NCBI RefSeq assembly: GCF_005404945.1
Contig: NZ_BJDG01000005.1
Span: 81,863-145,862, forward strand
Length of the DNA stretch: 64,000 nt
Source of the DNA: Lactiplantibacillus pingfangensis
GTDB taxonomy: Bacteria; Bacillota; Bacilli; Lactobacillales; Lactobacillaceae
Reading direction: 5' to 3'
The notes under the pieces were generated by a model. The model did no database searches. It was not told the DNA's origin and saw only the letters and a program-made list of their open reading frames with translations. Below, piece by piece: positions 45,392 through 54,319 of the stretch; the first letter of the stretch is position 1; every line of letters begins with the position of its first letter. Made by a program: the position numbers and the translations under genes.

Positions 45392-46267
45392 TTATGATTT
45401 AGTCACGGTGACACCTTGTGCATCAATCGATAACAGGTGACACTGACCGGTTAATGCCGGGTTTTGTTGTAGCTTAGTTTGTAATTTCATCAAGTCCGCT
45501 TTGTGCCCAAGCGTCACGATTGTGGGGCCGGCACCGCTCAAATAAGTGCCCACCAACCCTAATGTATGGGCAGTCTCACGAATTGTCGTTAAGGCTGGGA
45601 CTAATTTGGCCCGATACTGTTCATGAAATTGGTCTTGTTCTAGCAAAGCTAAAGCCAGTGACCAATTTTTCATTGCTAACGCGGCCACCAGCGTATTGCC
45701 AACACTACTCCCGGCAATGGCTTGTTTGAATGGCAAGGTCGTCGGTAATGCACGCCGACTCGCGGACGTCAGGAGTTCTTCATTCGGCACGTAGACACTG
45801 GCAAATACGTCTGGCGTCGGTAACTGCACCGCTTGGACTTGCTGCTCTGCGACTGTCGCCACCACCAGCCCGCCTAAAATCGCTGGGGCAACATTATCAG
45901 GATGACCTTCTAATTCTGTCGCCTTGAATAATAAGTCACGCTTCGAGAGTGGTGTCGCGACCAATTCATTTGCAAGCACTAAGCCAGCGACGATGGCGGT
46001 CGAGCTACTGCCCAACCCGCGCGCTAAGGGAATCTCCGAGGTAACTTGAATCCGTTGTGGCGGTAAATGTGGCGCTAACGACAAGGCGGTCTTAACAATT
46101 AAGTTGCGCGCATCATCGGGCACTTTCTCGCCAAATGGATGCTCAACTTGCCAAGTCTGGCTGGGACCAATCACTGTCAAGCTGAGTTGCATATCTAAAG
46201 CCAACCCAATTGAGTCAAACCCCGGGCCTAAATTGGCAGAAGTTGCTGGCACTGAAATTTTTAACAT
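45392..46267 (-). CDS. thrB: Homoserine kinase
   Basis: A 291 aa GHMP-family kinase that phosphorylates homoserine on the way to threonine. The N-terminal VPATSANLGPGFDSIGLAL and the ATP loop PLARGLGSSSTAIVAGLVLAN are diagnostic, and the C-terminal motif TYLSGAGPTIVTL is present. It lies eight bases behind hom. thrC is not seen in the window. Confidence 0.96.
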   Translation of the reverse strand: MLKISVPATSANLGPGFDSIGLALDMQLSLTVIGPSQTWQVEHPFGEKVPDDARNLIVKTALSLAPHLPPQRIQVTSEIPLARGLGSSSTAIVAGLVLANELVATPLSKRDLLFKATELEGHPDNVAPAILGGLVVATVAEQQVQAVQLPTPDVFASVYVPNEELLTSASRRALPTTLPFKQAIAGSSVGNTLVAALAMKNWSLALALLEQDQFHEQYRAKLVPALTTIRETAHTLGLVGTYLSGAGPTIVTLGHKADLMKLQTKLQQNPALTGQCHLLSIDAQGVTVTKS

Positions 46268-46275
46268 CTGCTCAC

Positions 46276-47562
46276 CTACTCGTTCTTTAAAACTTTATAA
46301 CTCGCTAGCAAACGCATATCCGTCTGACCTGCGATGACCGTCGTAATCTCAGCCAATTGTTGATCATTCATCGCATGCGTAATAATGACGACGCGCGCGT
46401 TGCCATCGCCTAATTGGTTCTGAATAATCCGACTAAATGAGACTTTCGCCGCGGTCATAATTTCAGTGAGCCGCATCATCATCCCGGGCACATCCCGCAT
46501 CTTCAATGCGATAAAGTGTGGGTAAACCACATCCGCCGGAGCTGCCAAAACCGTCTCTTGACGGTAAGAATTGAACGTATTACCGGTCGTGTTTAACGCA
46601 ATGTTCTTAGCAACCGTCGTAATATCGCTCAACACGCTATTCGCCGTTGGTAATTCACCAGCACCGGGCCCATAAAACATCGTATCGCCAACCGCTGTCC
46701 CAGTGACCATGACCGCATTATTTTCATTTTGAACGGTTGCCAATGGATGATGATCCGAAACTAGCACCGGGCCAACTGAAACTGCAATCCGATCATCAAT
46801 TTCTTCGGCAATCCCCAACAGCTTAATGGTATAGCCAAGTTGGTGTGCTTCTGCAATATCTTCGGGACTGATCGTTGTAATGCCTTGCACTTTAACGTGG
46901 TTCATCGACAGACTCATCCCAAAAGCAAATTGAGTCAGAATAATCATTTTATAGGCCGCGTCTAAGCCTTCCACATCATTAGTGGGGTCACTTTCAGCGA
47001 AACCTAAGTCCTGGGCCGAACTCAGCGCCTGTTCATAAGACCAGTTCTTCGTCAGCATTTGCGTCATGATATAGTTGGTCGTCCCGTTAACAATTCCCAT
47101 AACACGTTGGATCTTATCCGCCGCAAAACTGTTATCAATCGTCCGCAAAATTGGAATACCACCGGCGACACTCGCTTCGTAGAACAAATCACGATGATTT
47201 TCTCGAGCAATTTGAACCAATTCTCGACCATACTGGGCAATTAAGTCCTTATTAGCCGTCACCACATGCTTGCCAGCTTGCAAAGCGCGGGTGATATATT
47301 CCTTTGCCGGATGGATTGAGCCCATTACTTCGACCATAATCTGAATTTCGGGGTCATCAATCAAGGTTTCAATCTGGTCGGTCAAACGGACATCCCCCAG
47401 ATCGGTCTGTTGATGTTTTTTCAAGTTATGGACGACCACACAAGCCAACTCCAGATTACGCCCGGTAATCTCGGAAATCTTCGCTTGATGGGCTTGTAAC
47501 ATTTTAACCACGCCGTTCCCGACAGTGCCGAGACCAACGATGCCAATTTTGATTGTTTCCAT
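46276..47562 (-). CDS. hom: Homoserine dehydrogenase
   Basis: A 428 aa enzyme reducing aspartate semialdehyde to homoserine for threonine and methionine. An N-terminal Rossmann fold (KIGIVGLGTVGNGVVKML), the catalytic core (VVTANKDLIAQYG, YEASVAGGIPILR, GFAESDPTNDVEGLDAAYKM) and a C-terminal ACT domain (MRDVPGMMMRLTEIMTAAKVSF) are present. The ACT domain suggests feedback control by threonine. It heads hom-thrB. Confidence 0.97.
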   Translation of the reverse strand: METIKIGIVGLGTVGNGVVKMLQAHQAKISEITGRNLELACVVVHNLKKHQQTDLGDVRLTDQIETLIDDPEIQIMVEVMGSIHPAKEYITRALQAGKHVVTANKDLIAQYGRELVQIARENHRDLFYEASVAGGIPILRTIDNSFAADKIQRVMGIVNGTTNYIMTQMLTKNWSYEQALSSAQDLGFAESDPTNDVEGLDAAYKMIILTQFAFGMSLSMNHVKVQGITTISPEDIAEAHQLGYTIKLLGIAEEIDDRIAVSVGPVLVSDHHPLATVQNENNAVMVTGTAVGDTMFYGPGAGELPTANSVLSDITTVAKNIALNTTGNTFNSYRQETVLAAPADVVYPHFIALKMRDVPGMMMRLTEIMTAAKVSFSRIIQNQLGDGNARVVIITHAMNDQQLAEITTVIAGQTDMRLLASYKVLKNE

Positions 47563-47633
47563 TGATTAATGCCTCCAAATTTCTTAATAGTTAGCCTAAT
47601 TCTATCGAATCACCGTGGGATAAGCAAACCTTT

Positions 47634-48080
47634 TCAGACTAGTTTGATGGGGCCACGACAACGACCACAAGTGTAGCGTGTCGTATCTAGTCGGCGCTTA
47701 CGATGATAGACCAGCCCACAACGTTGACAACTATAGGTGTAACGTGCCACCATTTGAACACGTTCTTTGGGCGTTGGCGCATACCGCGAACCCCCAACTT
47801 GTGCGAGTAACCGCTTGAAGTCCGCATCTCGATGACGATAGCCACTGCCAGACAAGTGCAGGTGGTAATGACACAGTTCATGCTTGATAACACCAATCAA
47901 GGTCTGTTCATCAAAATCCGTTAACATCTTAGGATTGATATCAATATTGTGGCTTTCCAGTTGATAGCGGCCACCGGTTGTTCGTAGCCGGGCGTTAAAA
48001 TAGGCGCGATGCCGAAATGGCTGATGGAACGCCTGACTCGAAATCTGGTTGACTAACTGCTGCAGTTGGCCATCAGTCAT
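47634..48080 (-). CDS. SprT-like zinc protein
   Basis: A 148 aa SprT-family protein with the metalloprotease-like HELCHYHLH motif and a C-terminal CxxC...CxxC zinc ribbon (CQRCGLVYHRKRRLDTTRYTCGRCRG). The eukaryotic relative Spartan cleaves DNA-protein crosslinks; the bacterial role is not defined. It overlaps the tex stop by eight bases and is probably coupled to it, as in many Firmicutes. Confidence 0.9.
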   Translation of the reverse strand: MTDGQLQQLVNQISSQAFHQPFRHRAYFNARLRTTGGRYQLESHNIDINPKMLTDFDEQTLIGVIKHELCHYHLHLSGSGYRHRDADFKRLLAQVGGSRYAPTPKERVQMVARYTYSCQRCGLVYHRKRRLDTTRYTCGRCRGPIKLV

Positions 48081-50253
48081 GGGCCGTCACTTTCGGTTCA
48101 ATCATCGTTAAGGCAATGCGTTGCCGTTGCTCATCAACTTCCTCGACCCACACCGTGACAATATCACCAACGGCGACGGCCTGACGCGGATCTTTTAAAA
48201 ACTTATCGGTTAACTTTGAAATATGGACCAAGCCATCTTGTTTGACGCCAATATCCACAAAGGCCCCAAAGTCCACGACGTTTCGAACAGTGCCTTGTAA
48301 TTGCATTCCCGGTTTCAAATCACTCATTTTAAGCACATCTTGCCGCAATAACGGTGCCGGCATCGTCTCGCGGACATCACGACCGGGCTTTTGCAAACTG
48401 CTGATAATGTCTTTCAAAGTTAGTTCGCCAACGCCAGTTTCAGTCACCAGTTGCGTCAAGTTAAGTTGGGATAATTTTTGCGCCTTTGCGGTACCCACAT
48501 CCGTCAGCGCCAAACCGGCTGCTTTCAATAAAGCTTTCGCGGCGGGGTAACTTTCTGGATGAATATCCGTATTATCAAGAATCGTCTTACCGGCAATGAT
48601 CCGTAAGAACCCAACGGCTTGTTCATATGCTTTTGGTCCTAAACGTGGCACCTTTTTCAATTGTGGCCGACTGCTAAACTCACCATTTTCGTCACGGTAG
48701 GCCACCACATTTTGGGCAATTGTTTTGGAGAGTCCGGAAATATGTGTCAGTAATTCTGGACTGGCAGTGTTCAAATTAACCCCAACTTGGTTGACCGCCG
48801 TTTCAATGACGACATCCAATTGCGCGGTTAAGTCTTTTTGCGGTACATCATGTTGGTACTGCCCAACCCCGACCGATTGGGGGTCAATTTTGATTAATTC
48901 GGCTAAGGGGTCTTGCAACCGGCGCCCAATACTAATCGCACTGCGCTGTTCCACGTGCAATTCCGGAAATTCTGCCCGCGCATTATCACTTGCCGAATAA
49001 ACCGAGGCACCAGCTTCATTGACGATGACGTAGTACACTGGCCGCTTCAACGTTTTCAGAATGTTGGCAACAAACTCTTCTGATTCACGGGAAGCCGTCC
49101 CGTTACCAATCGCAATCATTTCAACTTGATAGGTTTCCAAAAAAGCCTTGAACTCACCAGCGGCCGCCGCACGTTTTTCAGCGTTAGCGGGTTTATGCGG
49201 ATAGATGACTAATTTATCCAGAAATTTACCATTCGCATCCATTACCGCGAGTTTACAACCAGTCCGATAGGCCGGGTCAAACCCAAGAACTACCCGGCCT
49301 TTTAAGGGTGCCTGCATCAGCAAGTGATACAAGTTATCGCCAAAAACTTTGATGGCCTGCTCATCGGCGGCATCCGACAATTCATTGCGGAGTTCACGCT
49401 CAATGGCTGGGCCAATAAACCGCTTGTAGGCATCTTGATAAGCTGCTTCAATTAACGGCACAGCGGGACCTTGATGCTGACCAATAAAGCGAAAATGACA
49501 GTAGCGTTCGATACCCGTTTGATCAATTTGGATACTGACTCGTAAAACCTTTTCCTTTTCACCACGATTAATGGCAAGGACACGATATGGCACGAGCTGT
49601 TTAATTGGACTTGTGAAGTCATAGTATTGTTGATAAACCCCTTGCTCATCCAATGCTTTAGCCTTTGGTTTCACTTTAACGACCAAGTCACCGCGATTGC
49701 GCGTTTCATTACGAATCCAGTTTCGTAACTGGGCATTGTCACCAAAAGCCTCCGCTAAAATTTCATGCGCCCCGGCTAATGCCGCAGCTGTATCCGGGAT
49801 GTCCTTATCGGCATCAATAAACTGCTCAGCTTGTTGCTCAGGCGCCGTCTGTGGAAAACTCAGCAGCCAGGCAGCTAATGGCTCCAACCCAGCTTCTTTG
49901 GCAATGGTCGCCTTGGTCCGCCGCTTTTGCTTATACGGTAAATAAAGATCTTCCACATCTTGTAACTTATCTGCGGTTTCGATCGCTTTTTTTAAGGCTG
50001 GCGTCAATTGTTGCTGTTCAGCAATCAACTTGATGACATCCGCCTTGCGCCCTGCCAAACTGGCTAGGCGATCATAATTGTCTTTAATATCACGAATTTC
50101 AACTTCATCTAGGTCGCCAGTTCGTTCCTTCCGATACCGTGCAATAAATGGGACCGTGTTACCTTCGTCCATCATACTAAGGACGGCTTTAATCTGTTGT
50201 GGCTTAAAATTAGTCAGTGCCTGTTGCACCAATTTTAAAATTTCATTATCCAT
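48073..50253 (-). CDS. tex: Tex family RNA-binding transcription accessory protein
   Basis: A 726 aa protein: an N-terminal helical Tex domain, a YqgF/RNase H-like domain (VVLGFDPAYRTGCKLAVMD ... IAIGNGTASRESEEF), helix-hairpin-helix motifs (VGVNLNTASPELLTHISGLS) and a C-terminal S1 domain (LQGTVRNVVDFGAFVDIG). It affects transcription and toxin expression in several bacteria. The start is ATG 50253 (MDNEILKLV); the ribosome binding site is a weak GGGTGA. It forms a unit with the sprT-like gene. Confidence 0.95.
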   Translation of the reverse strand: MDNEILKLVQQALTNFKPQQIKAVLSMMDEGNTVPFIARYRKERTGDLDEVEIRDIKDNYDRLASLAGRKADVIKLIAEQQQLTPALKKAIETADKLQDVEDLYLPYKQKRRTKATIAKEAGLEPLAAWLLSFPQTAPEQQAEQFIDADKDIPDTAAALAGAHEILAEAFGDNAQLRNWIRNETRNRGDLVVKVKPKAKALDEQGVYQQYYDFTSPIKQLVPYRVLAINRGEKEKVLRVSIQIDQTGIERYCHFRFIGQHQGPAVPLIEAAYQDAYKRFIGPAIERELRNELSDAADEQAIKVFGDNLYHLLMQAPLKGRVVLGFDPAYRTGCKLAVMDANGKFLDKLVIYPHKPANAEKRAAAAGEFKAFLETYQVEMIAIGNGTASRESEEFVANILKTLKRPVYYVIVNEAGASVYSASDNARAEFPELHVEQRSAISIGRRLQDPLAELIKIDPQSVGVGQYQHDVPQKDLTAQLDVVIETAVNQVGVNLNTASPELLTHISGLSKTIAQNVVAYRDENGEFSSRPQLKKVPRLGPKAYEQAVGFLRIIAGKTILDNTDIHPESYPAAKALLKAAGLALTDVGTAKAQKLSQLNLTQLVTETGVGELTLKDIISSLQKPGRDVRETMPAPLLRQDVLKMSDLKPGMQLQGTVRNVVDFGAFVDIGVKQDGLVHISKLTDKFLKDPRQAVAVGDIVTVWVEEVDEQRQRIALTMIEPKVTAHD

Positions 50254-50324
50254 TTTTTCACCCAATCTTTAGCTTGCTTAATACTATTATTATACGCGTT
50301 TAGTCCCACTTTTTCGTGAAATTA

Positions 50325-50497
50325 AAACGAGTCTGGGGTAAAATCCCCAGACTCGTTTTAGCTCCGAATATTTATAGTCGAAACGTGGTACAAAAGGCAT
50401 GGATGCAACAGAGCTACGGAAATCGAACGATTGAAGACCCCAATCATCCGGTTCCCTAGGCTATGCTCGGTAGCAACCCGCCTTTTGTGCCACTCTT
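50325..50497 (-). repeat. 3' cassette repeat, copy 2
   Basis: This begins about 10 bases after the stop of the small unknown gene. It has GAGTGGCACAAAAGG ... CCTTTTGTACCAC, the same conserved stretch as copy 1 and the hairpin GAGTCTGGGG/CCCCAGACTC with a T-rich tail. It is about 45 bases longer than copy 1 inside the first stem. Confidence 0.85.
50329..50354 (-). terminator. Terminator after the small unknown gene
   Basis: GAGTCTGGGG pairs with CCCCAGACTC, followed by TTTTAATTT on the minus strand. Confidence 0.75.
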
Positions 50498-50506
50498 AAA
50501 CCATGC

Positions 50507-50941
50507 TTACATCACCATAGTCATGATTCGTTGAACATCATTGGAAACGCGTGCCATTTCGGTTTCTTGTGCTTTTTCCGCCTCATTAAATGCCGCCAGA
50601 TCAACTGTTTGATCCGTCACGTTCAAGCTAGCAGTCATCGCAGCACAGGCAGTTGCATAGGCTTCATAGGCCGCTAATAAATTACGATGGCGACCAATCA
50701 ACCGTGCCGGCACGCCGGCCTTTTTTAGCAGTTGAACATTCTGTTGATACTGTTCCGTACCATCCGTGAATTCCATCTGAATGTCATTAAATTCAGCGGG
50801 CACCATCTTAGCCACCGCATCGTCATCAATCGCTTGCCGTAATTTTTCAAATGATGGGTTGAGTGCTTCACCTGTTTTTTCGGTACTTTCGATCACTTTT
50901 GATAAAACTGGCATATAAGTTGCCATCGTTGCTTTTCTCAT
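50507..50941 (-). CDS. Small helical protein of unknown function
   Basis: A 144 aa soluble protein (or 139 aa if it starts at the inner MATYMPVLS). I do not recognise it. It has no signal peptide or membrane segment. The sequence is rich in Ala, Glu, Lys and Met and is predicted by eye to be nearly all helix (VLSKVIESTEKTGEALNPSFEKL, LLAAYEAYATACAAMTASL), somewhat like small helical-bundle proteins such as the YlbF group, though I cannot show homology. It lies 58 bases behind the ATPase gene and ends in a 3' cassette repeat, so it may be cotranscribed with the ATPase under the Mn2+ riboswitch. Confidence 0.7.
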   Translation of the reverse strand: MRKATMATYMPVLSKVIESTEKTGEALNPSFEKLRQAIDDDAVAKMVPAEFNDIQMEFTDGTEQYQQNVQLLKKAGVPARLIGRHRNLLAAYEAYATACAAMTASLNVTDQTVDLAAFNEAEKAQETEMARVSNDVQRIMTMVM

Positions 50942-50998
50942 TATGATAAGCTCTTTTCTTAGATTAAGTTATGCCTTATTTTACCCTATTCGTCAGAA

Positions 50999-53653
50999 TT
51001 ATGCTTGCCGTAACCGACGGCGTTGGAAGAACTTAACAATTTCAACCACGACCACCATTGCGAGTGAAGCAGCAAAGACGATTCCCCATTGATAAGCATC
51101 CAAGTGTGACACATGGAATAAGCTATTAAAGCCTGGCACCATAATGGTCATCGCGAGTAACGCGAAGGCAATCAGGATTGCCCAATTAAAGAATTTGTTG
51201 CGGAATAGGCCCACCGTAAACAAGGAACCATGAATCGACTTCGAGTTAAAGGCATGGAATAACTGAATCAGGCCTAAGGTCGCAAACGCCATGGTTAAGG
51301 CATCCGCATGGGCCAAGCTAGCACTAGCATGCACTGGATACGTGATTGCCAGCCAGTAGACGAGCAACGTGATGCCACCTTCAAGCAACCCTTGGTAAAT
51401 AATACTTGAGAACACCCCACCCGAGAAGAAATTGGAATTTCGACCACGTGGTTTATTTGCCATGATGTTCTTTTCTGTCGGTTCAACCCCCAACGCAATC
51501 GCTGGTAAGGTGTCGGTCACTAAGTTGATCCATAAGATGTGCACTGGCGCTAAAATTTGCCAACCGAGCATTGTCATCATGAATAACGTCAGCACTTCTC
51601 CTAAGTTAGCCGAAAGCAAGTATTGAATGGCCTTTTGAATATTCGCAAAGACTTTCCGACCCTCTTCAACCGCCACGACGATCGTCGCAAAATTGTCATC
51701 GGCCAGAACCATATCACTGGCGCCTTTTGACACTTCAGTCCCAGTAATTCCCATACCGATACCAATGTCAGCGGCTTTCAGCGCGGGCGCGTCGTTCACG
51801 CCATCACCGGTCATCGCGACAACTTTACCGCGTTTTTGCCAAGCGTTAACAATCCGAACTTTATGTTCAGGTGCCACTCGCGCATAAACCGAGTAATCAC
51901 TGACCTTTTTACCAAATTCAGCATCGCTCATCTCATCAAGCTCAGCCCCGGTAATGACGGCCGCGTCATCACCTTCATCAATAATCCCAAGTCGCACGGC
52001 AATGGCTTCCGCAGTATCCCGGTGGTCACCCGTAATCATCAATGGCCGAATTCCCGCCGACTTGGCTTCAACGACTGCTTGCGCAACTTCTGGCCGCTCG
52101 GGATCAATCATCCCAACCATTCCCGCAAAGACTAAGTCGTTTTCCAACGTTTCAGAATTAACAGTCGTGGGCACAGCCGTAATAATCTTGTAAGCAAATG
52201 CCAGCACTCGTAAGGCTTGCGTGGCTAATTCATGGTTAGTCGCCAAGATTTGGTCACGTAATGGTTTAGTCAACGGCGTCACTTCACCGTTGATCTCAAC
52301 GGATGTAATCCGTTTGAGTAGTTCGTCAGGCGCCCCTTTAACCGCCACTAAAAACTGGCCGTCATCGAGCGGGTGAACCGTCGACATTAATTTTCGTTCA
52401 GAGTCAAATGGCACTTCACTGACCCGTGGCCGATCAGTTAATAATTGGTCAACCGGATAGTCTTGGTCTAAATTATATTGCACCAACGCCGTTTCCGTTG
52501 GATCACCCGCGAGTCCATCGGTCATAATTTTCGTGTCATTACTTAAAATCATGACTTGGGCTAAATGACTGTCCGTTGGGAGATGGGTTGGTCGCGCATC
52601 AACCAATTTCTGGTTCACGTATAGCTTTTCAACCGTCATCTTATTTTGCGTTAACGTCCCAGTCTTGTCAGAGGCGATAATATCGGTACTTCCCAAGGTT
52701 TCAACCGCTGGTAGCTTCCGTACTAAGGCGTGACGTTTGGCCATCCGTTGGGTTCCTAAGGCTAAGGTAATGGTAACAATGGCCGGTAACCCTTCTGGAA
52801 TTGCCGCCACGGCTAACGAAATCGCCGTCAATAACATATTGATTAAGCTCTCGCTACCACGCAACATCCCAATCCCAAAGACAACCGCCGCAATCACTAA
52901 AATGAGAATCGTCAGTGACTTGCCAAGTTGCGTTAAGTTGGCCTGTAATGGCGTCGTCGTTTCATCGGCCGCTTCGATCATCCCAGCAATCCGACCAACT
53001 TCGGTCTGCATCCCAGTCGCAACCACCATCCCGGTCGCACGCCCGTAGGTGACATTACTGTTCATGTAAGCCATATTCAAGCGATCCCCGATTGCTAAAT
53101 CATCGGCGGTTAGTGTTTCGGCTTGTTTTTCAACCGGTACAGATTCCCCGGTCAGCGCGGACTCTTCTACTTTTAAAGAGGCACTTTCAATCAAACGCAA
53201 GTCAGCCGGGACAATATCGCCAGCTTCGAGCGTCACAATATCACCGGGAACAAGTTCATCACTTTTCACCGTTTTAAAGGTCCCATCGCGCAGCACGGTT
53301 GCGTCCGGTGCCGCCATTTCTTTCAAGGCATTGATTGCTTCTTCAGCTTTGGATTCTTGAAAAACGCCAAAGACTGCATTTAACACGACAACCAATAAAA
53401 TAATGACCGCATCCACGACTTCACCAGTGAACGCTGCAATCAGTGCCGCGACAAGTAAAACAATGATCATGAAATCTTTAAACTGTGCTAAAAACTTTTG
53501 CAACATCGAAGTAGTCTTTTGCTGGTTCAAGGCGTTATGCCCATACTGTTCCAAGCGTTGACTCGCTTCAGTTTGTTGTAAGCCTTGTTCGTTAGCCTTT
53601 AAATCCTGATAAATCGTTGCTAACGGTTGTTGGTACCTAGATTGTTTCGACAT
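50999..53653 (-). CDS. P2-type cation ATPase, likely Mn2+/Ca2+ exporter
   Basis: An 884 aa P-type pump. Features in order: N-terminal cation-ATPase domain, TGESVP actuator loop, PEGLPAIV in M4 (the P2A Ca2+/Mn2+ pattern), phosphorylation site SDKTGTLTQNKMTV, nucleotide domain with KGAPDEL, TGDGVNDAPALK, and the C-terminal membrane domain. The start is ATG 53653 (MSKQSRYQ) behind GAGGAGGAG. The yybP-ykoY leader upstream is a Mn2+ sensor and similar ATPases (for example YoaB of Lactococcus) follow it, so Mn2+ export is more likely than Ca2+ alone. Confidence 0.93.
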   Translation of the reverse strand: MSKQSRYQQPLATIYQDLKANEQGLQQTEASQRLEQYGHNALNQQKTTSMLQKFLAQFKDFMIIVLLVAALIAAFTGEVVDAVIILLVVVLNAVFGVFQESKAEEAINALKEMAAPDATVLRDGTFKTVKSDELVPGDIVTLEAGDIVPADLRLIESASLKVEESALTGESVPVEKQAETLTADDLAIGDRLNMAYMNSNVTYGRATGMVVATGMQTEVGRIAGMIEAADETTTPLQANLTQLGKSLTILILVIAAVVFGIGMLRGSESLINMLLTAISLAVAAIPEGLPAIVTITLALGTQRMAKRHALVRKLPAVETLGSTDIIASDKTGTLTQNKMTVEKLYVNQKLVDARPTHLPTDSHLAQVMILSNDTKIMTDGLAGDPTETALVQYNLDQDYPVDQLLTDRPRVSEVPFDSERKLMSTVHPLDDGQFLVAVKGAPDELLKRITSVEINGEVTPLTKPLRDQILATNHELATQALRVLAFAYKIITAVPTTVNSETLENDLVFAGMVGMIDPERPEVAQAVVEAKSAGIRPLMITGDHRDTAEAIAVRLGIIDEGDDAAVITGAELDEMSDAEFGKKVSDYSVYARVAPEHKVRIVNAWQKRGKVVAMTGDGVNDAPALKAADIGIGMGITGTEVSKGASDMVLADDNFATIVVAVEEGRKVFANIQKAIQYLLSANLGEVLTLFMMTMLGWQILAPVHILWINLVTDTLPAIALGVEPTEKNIMANKPRGRNSNFFSGGVFSSIIYQGLLEGGITLLVYWLAITYPVHASASLAHADALTMAFATLGLIQLFHAFNSKSIHGSLFTVGLFRNKFFNWAILIAFALLAMTIMVPGFNSLFHVSHLDAYQWGIVFAASLAMVVVVEIVKFFQRRRLRQA

Positions 53654-53699
53654 GTGTGTCTCCTCCTCGCATCCGAGTCCCATTTTCTAAACCGTCCAG

Positions 53700-53826
53700 A
53701 TATAGAAAATGAGACCCATGTATGCACGTGTAATTGTGACATACATAAGTCTCACTATTTAAGACAATACCGGATTGGCTTCTTGTTGACGATATTGCCG
53801 CAGTTACACTGCTAGTTACTCCCTTA
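53700..53826 (-). promoter_or_regulatory. yybP-ykoY (Mn2+) riboswitch
   Basis: The minus-strand leader of the ATPase reads AAGGGAGTAACTAGCAG, then CGGCAATATCGTCAACAAG, CCGGTATTGTCTT and AGTGAGACTTATGTATG ... CATACATGGGTCTC. These are the conserved parts of the yybP-ykoY family, whose two-helix core binds Mn2+. A hairpin ATTTTCTA/TAGAAAAT between it and the ribosome binding site may be part of the expression platform. Confidence 0.85.
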
Positions 53827-53921
53827 TGATTGTATGGCTAATATAACAGATAACCTGAGAACTGTCTACTGATACGATGACTTTGTAAGTATCGGTTTTT
53901 TAAAATTAGCGAATCGTGCTA

Positions 53922-54080
53922 ATTCCCGCCTACCGGGAGCTTCGTTTGGGGCTGGAACGCCATGAACCAGTTTTGAGCCAAAGGGCGGTCTCAAAAGCTG
54001 GTTTTTGACTAACCGCGGACAAACCACCACGCTAAGTCAAATGCCACGGCTGAGCCCCAAACGAAGCCCCCTCACGGCTA
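53922..54080. repeat. Structured palindromic repeat, copy B
   Basis: Nearly identical to copy A (13070-13228) and in the same orientation. Its outer stem is GGGAGCTTCGTTTGGGGCT with AGCCCCAAACGAAGCCCCC, hairpin 2 is AACCAGTTTTGAG/CTCAAAAGCTGGTT and hairpin 3 is TTTGACT/AGTCAAA. It lies between the riboswitch and the nadE terminator; the rest of 53827-54270 holds nothing I recognise. Confidence 0.85.
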
Positions 54081-54270
54081 AAACTGTGCATTTTTGTAAA
54101 TAATCGGTCAGCTAGAAAATCTTCGCTAGATGCACGGGCCAGTTGGTTGATATAGGCGCAAATTTAGCGGCGTGATTGCTAGGCGAATGAGCTACTTAAC
54201 TTTCGGACATATGATTTTGTTTAGTCGGCTATTCAGTGCTTCAGTTGAACTGGGTAGTACACTTTCGAGC

Positions 54271-54306
54271 AAAAAAATCGCCAACCACTTTTCAGCAGTC
54301 AGCGAT
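54271..54306 (-). terminator. Terminator after nadE
   Basis: ATCGCTGAC, a loop and TTGGCGAT are followed by TTTTTTT on the minus strand. Confidence 0.8.
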
Positions 54307-54319
54307 CTAATTAAGTAAC

